A DNA stretch of 6,928 bases from Clostridiales bacterium (GTDB lineage Bacteria > Bacillota > Clostridia > Lachnospirales > WQUN01), in NCBI GenBank assembly GCA_031254075.1, contig JAIRVD010000063.1, forward strand, positions 1-6,928, written 5' to 3'. A program made the position numbers and the translations under genes. Each line of letters begins with the position of its first letter. Position 1 is the first letter of the stretch. This document shows, in pieces, positions 5,911 to 6,928 of this stretch. A model generated the notes under the pieces. The model ran no database searches. It saw only the letters and a program-made list of their open reading frames with translations, and was not told where the DNA came from.

Positions 5911-6928
5911 TGAGTTCAGTCGGAGTAATCGCGGAATTTAATCCGTTTCATGACGGGCACGCCGAACATCTGCGTGAGACGAAAAAAATTTCCGCGTGCG
6001 AAAAAATTATTTGTGTAATGAGCGGAAATTTTGTTCAGCGCGGCGAGCCTGCCGTCTTTGACAAATGGCATCGAACGAAAACCGCGCTTGAGAATGGCGT
6101 GGATATTGTGATTGAAATTCCCGTGCCGTATGTAATTGGCGGCGCGGATTTTTTTGCGCGCGCAAGCGTCGGATTGCTTGCGGCGACAGGCGTGGTTGAC
6201 GCGCTGAGTTTCGGAAGCGAATGCGGCGATATTGCGGCGATAGAAAGCGCGGCGCGCGTGCTTGCGGAAGAACCGCCTGCGTATAAAAATAATTTACGCT
6301 CCGCATTGGACACGGGCTTTTCTTTTGCGGCGTCAAGGGGTACAGCTTTGGGGGCGTGCTTGGAAAACATCCCCGAAGGCTTGCTTGAAAAACCTAACAA
6401 CTGTCTCGCAATCGAATATTGCAAGGCGTTGCAACTTCTAGGCAACCCGATGAAAATTTTCACAACACACAGAAAACCGGGCGGGCCTTCCGCAACAAAG
6501 ATTCGGCACGAAATGAAAACCAATCCCGTCGTTGCGGCACCGAATCAAGGCAACCCCCCTGAGCTTGACGACTTCAGCGAAATTTTTCGCTTCCTGTTAT
6601 ATACACGTGATTTCAATTTAGGCGAAGGATTGGAAAACAGATTCCGTCGGATGTGCGCAGACCATTTTAAAATTTCCGATTTGCTGAACGCCGTAAAAAC
6701 CAAACGCTACACATACACAAGATTGCAACGCGCCGCTCTGCAAATAATTCTGGGGATTTCCGCCGACGACATGAACTTCTTCGAGCGGAACGGCGGTGTT
6801 CAATATATTCGCGTGTTGGGCTTTCGCAAGGAAAGCACGGAGCTTCTCGGCGAGCTGACCAAAAAAGCCGCACTTCCCGTAATCACTCACGGCGCGGCTA
6901 TTGACGATATTCTAAACTCAAACAACGG
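5910..6928 (+). CDS. tmcAL: tRNA(Met) cytidine acetate ligase TmcAL (3' end outside window)
   Basis: An open frame of 339 residues runs off the window. The family is usually about 390-415 residues, so some 50-75 are missing. TmcAL (B. subtilis YlbM type) activates acetate with ATP and transfers acetyl to the wobble cytidine C34 of elongator tRNA-Met (ac4C), in the cytoplasm. The evidence is the nucleotidyltransferase start GVIAEFNPFHDGH (5-17, HxGH motif), SGNFVQRGEPAVFDKW (38-53), the ENGVDIVIEIPVPY stretch (61-74), SFGSECGD (100-107), the KPNNCLAIEY segment (161-170), SATKIR (194-199) and the C-terminal KRYTYTRLQR (265-274). The segment between R188 and SATKIR is only a few residues long, shorter than in relatives I remember (which have a GAGYHD-like loop). 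The start ATG shares its A with the upstream stop (TAATG), and AGGTGA at 5901-5906 serves as a closely spaced ribosome site. Co-transcription with the ABC exporter is likely. Confidence 0.93.
   Translation, partial: MSSVGVIAEFNPFHDGHAEHLRETKKISACEKIICVMSGNFVQRGEPAVFDKWHRTKTALENGVDIVIEIPVPYVIGGADFFARASVGLLAATGVVDALSFGSECGDIAAIESAARVLAEEPPAYKNNLRSALDTGFSFAASRGTALGACLENIPEGLLEKPNNCLAIEYCKALQLLGNPMKIFTTHRKPGGPSATKIRHEMKTNPVVAAPNQGNPPELDDFSEIFRFLLYTRDFNLGEGLENRFRRMCADHFKISDLLNAVKTKRYTYTRLQRAALQIILGISADDMNFFERNGGVQYIRVLGFRKESTELLGELTKKAALPVITHGAAIDDILNSNN

Noticed and set aside
6035..6523. Antisense open frame (162 codons) opposite tmcAL
   Set aside because: The + strand frame carries conserved TmcAL motifs throughout. 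The antisense translation looks like a reading shadow.
6531..6570. Possible second copy of the linker repeat in tmcAL (shares TGACGACTT)
   Set aside because: Only nine bases match, without the paired hairpins, so this is best explained by chance.

Overview
The window is a tightly packed bacterial chromosomal segment. It has six protein-coding genes, five on the + strand and one on the - strand, and only one real intergenic gap (about 97 bases, 2254-2350). The gene types and AGGAG-type ribosome sites suggest a Gram-positive-type bacterium, most likely a member of the Bacillota (Clostridia-like). The main clues are a TmcAL-family tRNA ligase, a split ABC exporter of the BmrC/BmrD, LmrC/LmrD or TM287/288 type, and a GtrA membrane protein. 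This placement is inference. I see no phage, plasmid, transposase, CRISPR or RNA gene.

Left part (2-1908): the 3' end of a large uncharacterised gene, open at the window edge, appears to encode two beta-rich domains and a C-terminal NTF2-like domain. Its stop overlaps by ATGA the start of a YhhN-family (lysoplasmalogenase-type) membrane protein. Middle (1852-2350): a GtrA-family membrane protein lies on the - strand and its 3' end overlaps the 3' end of the YhhN gene by 57 bases. Possible transcription terminators for each gene lie inside the opposing gene. The short gap after gtrA holds two back-to-back promoter candidates that share the same bases.

Right part (2351-6928): an operon-like run of two ABC exporter half-transporters (ATGA overlap) and tmcAL (TAATG overlap, cut by the window end). 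The first half-transporter has degenerate catalytic residues (Asp for the Walker B Glu, Gln for the H-loop His) but a canonical LSGGQ. The second has intact catalytic residues but LSVGQ. They should therefore form an obligate heterodimer with one active and one degenerate ATP site. TmcAL makes N4-acetylcytidine in the anticodon of elongator tRNA-Met, so the operon joins an exporter to a tRNA modification enzyme with no obvious functional link.

The two least ordinary observations are compositional or structural. One is a probable REP-like palindromic insert read through in frame in the linker of the first ABC subunit. The other is a drop from G/T-ending to A/C-ending codons within each + strand gene, which resets at the next gene start. 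I did not find a convincing new multi-gene system. The uncharacterised first gene is the best candidate for unknown biology.
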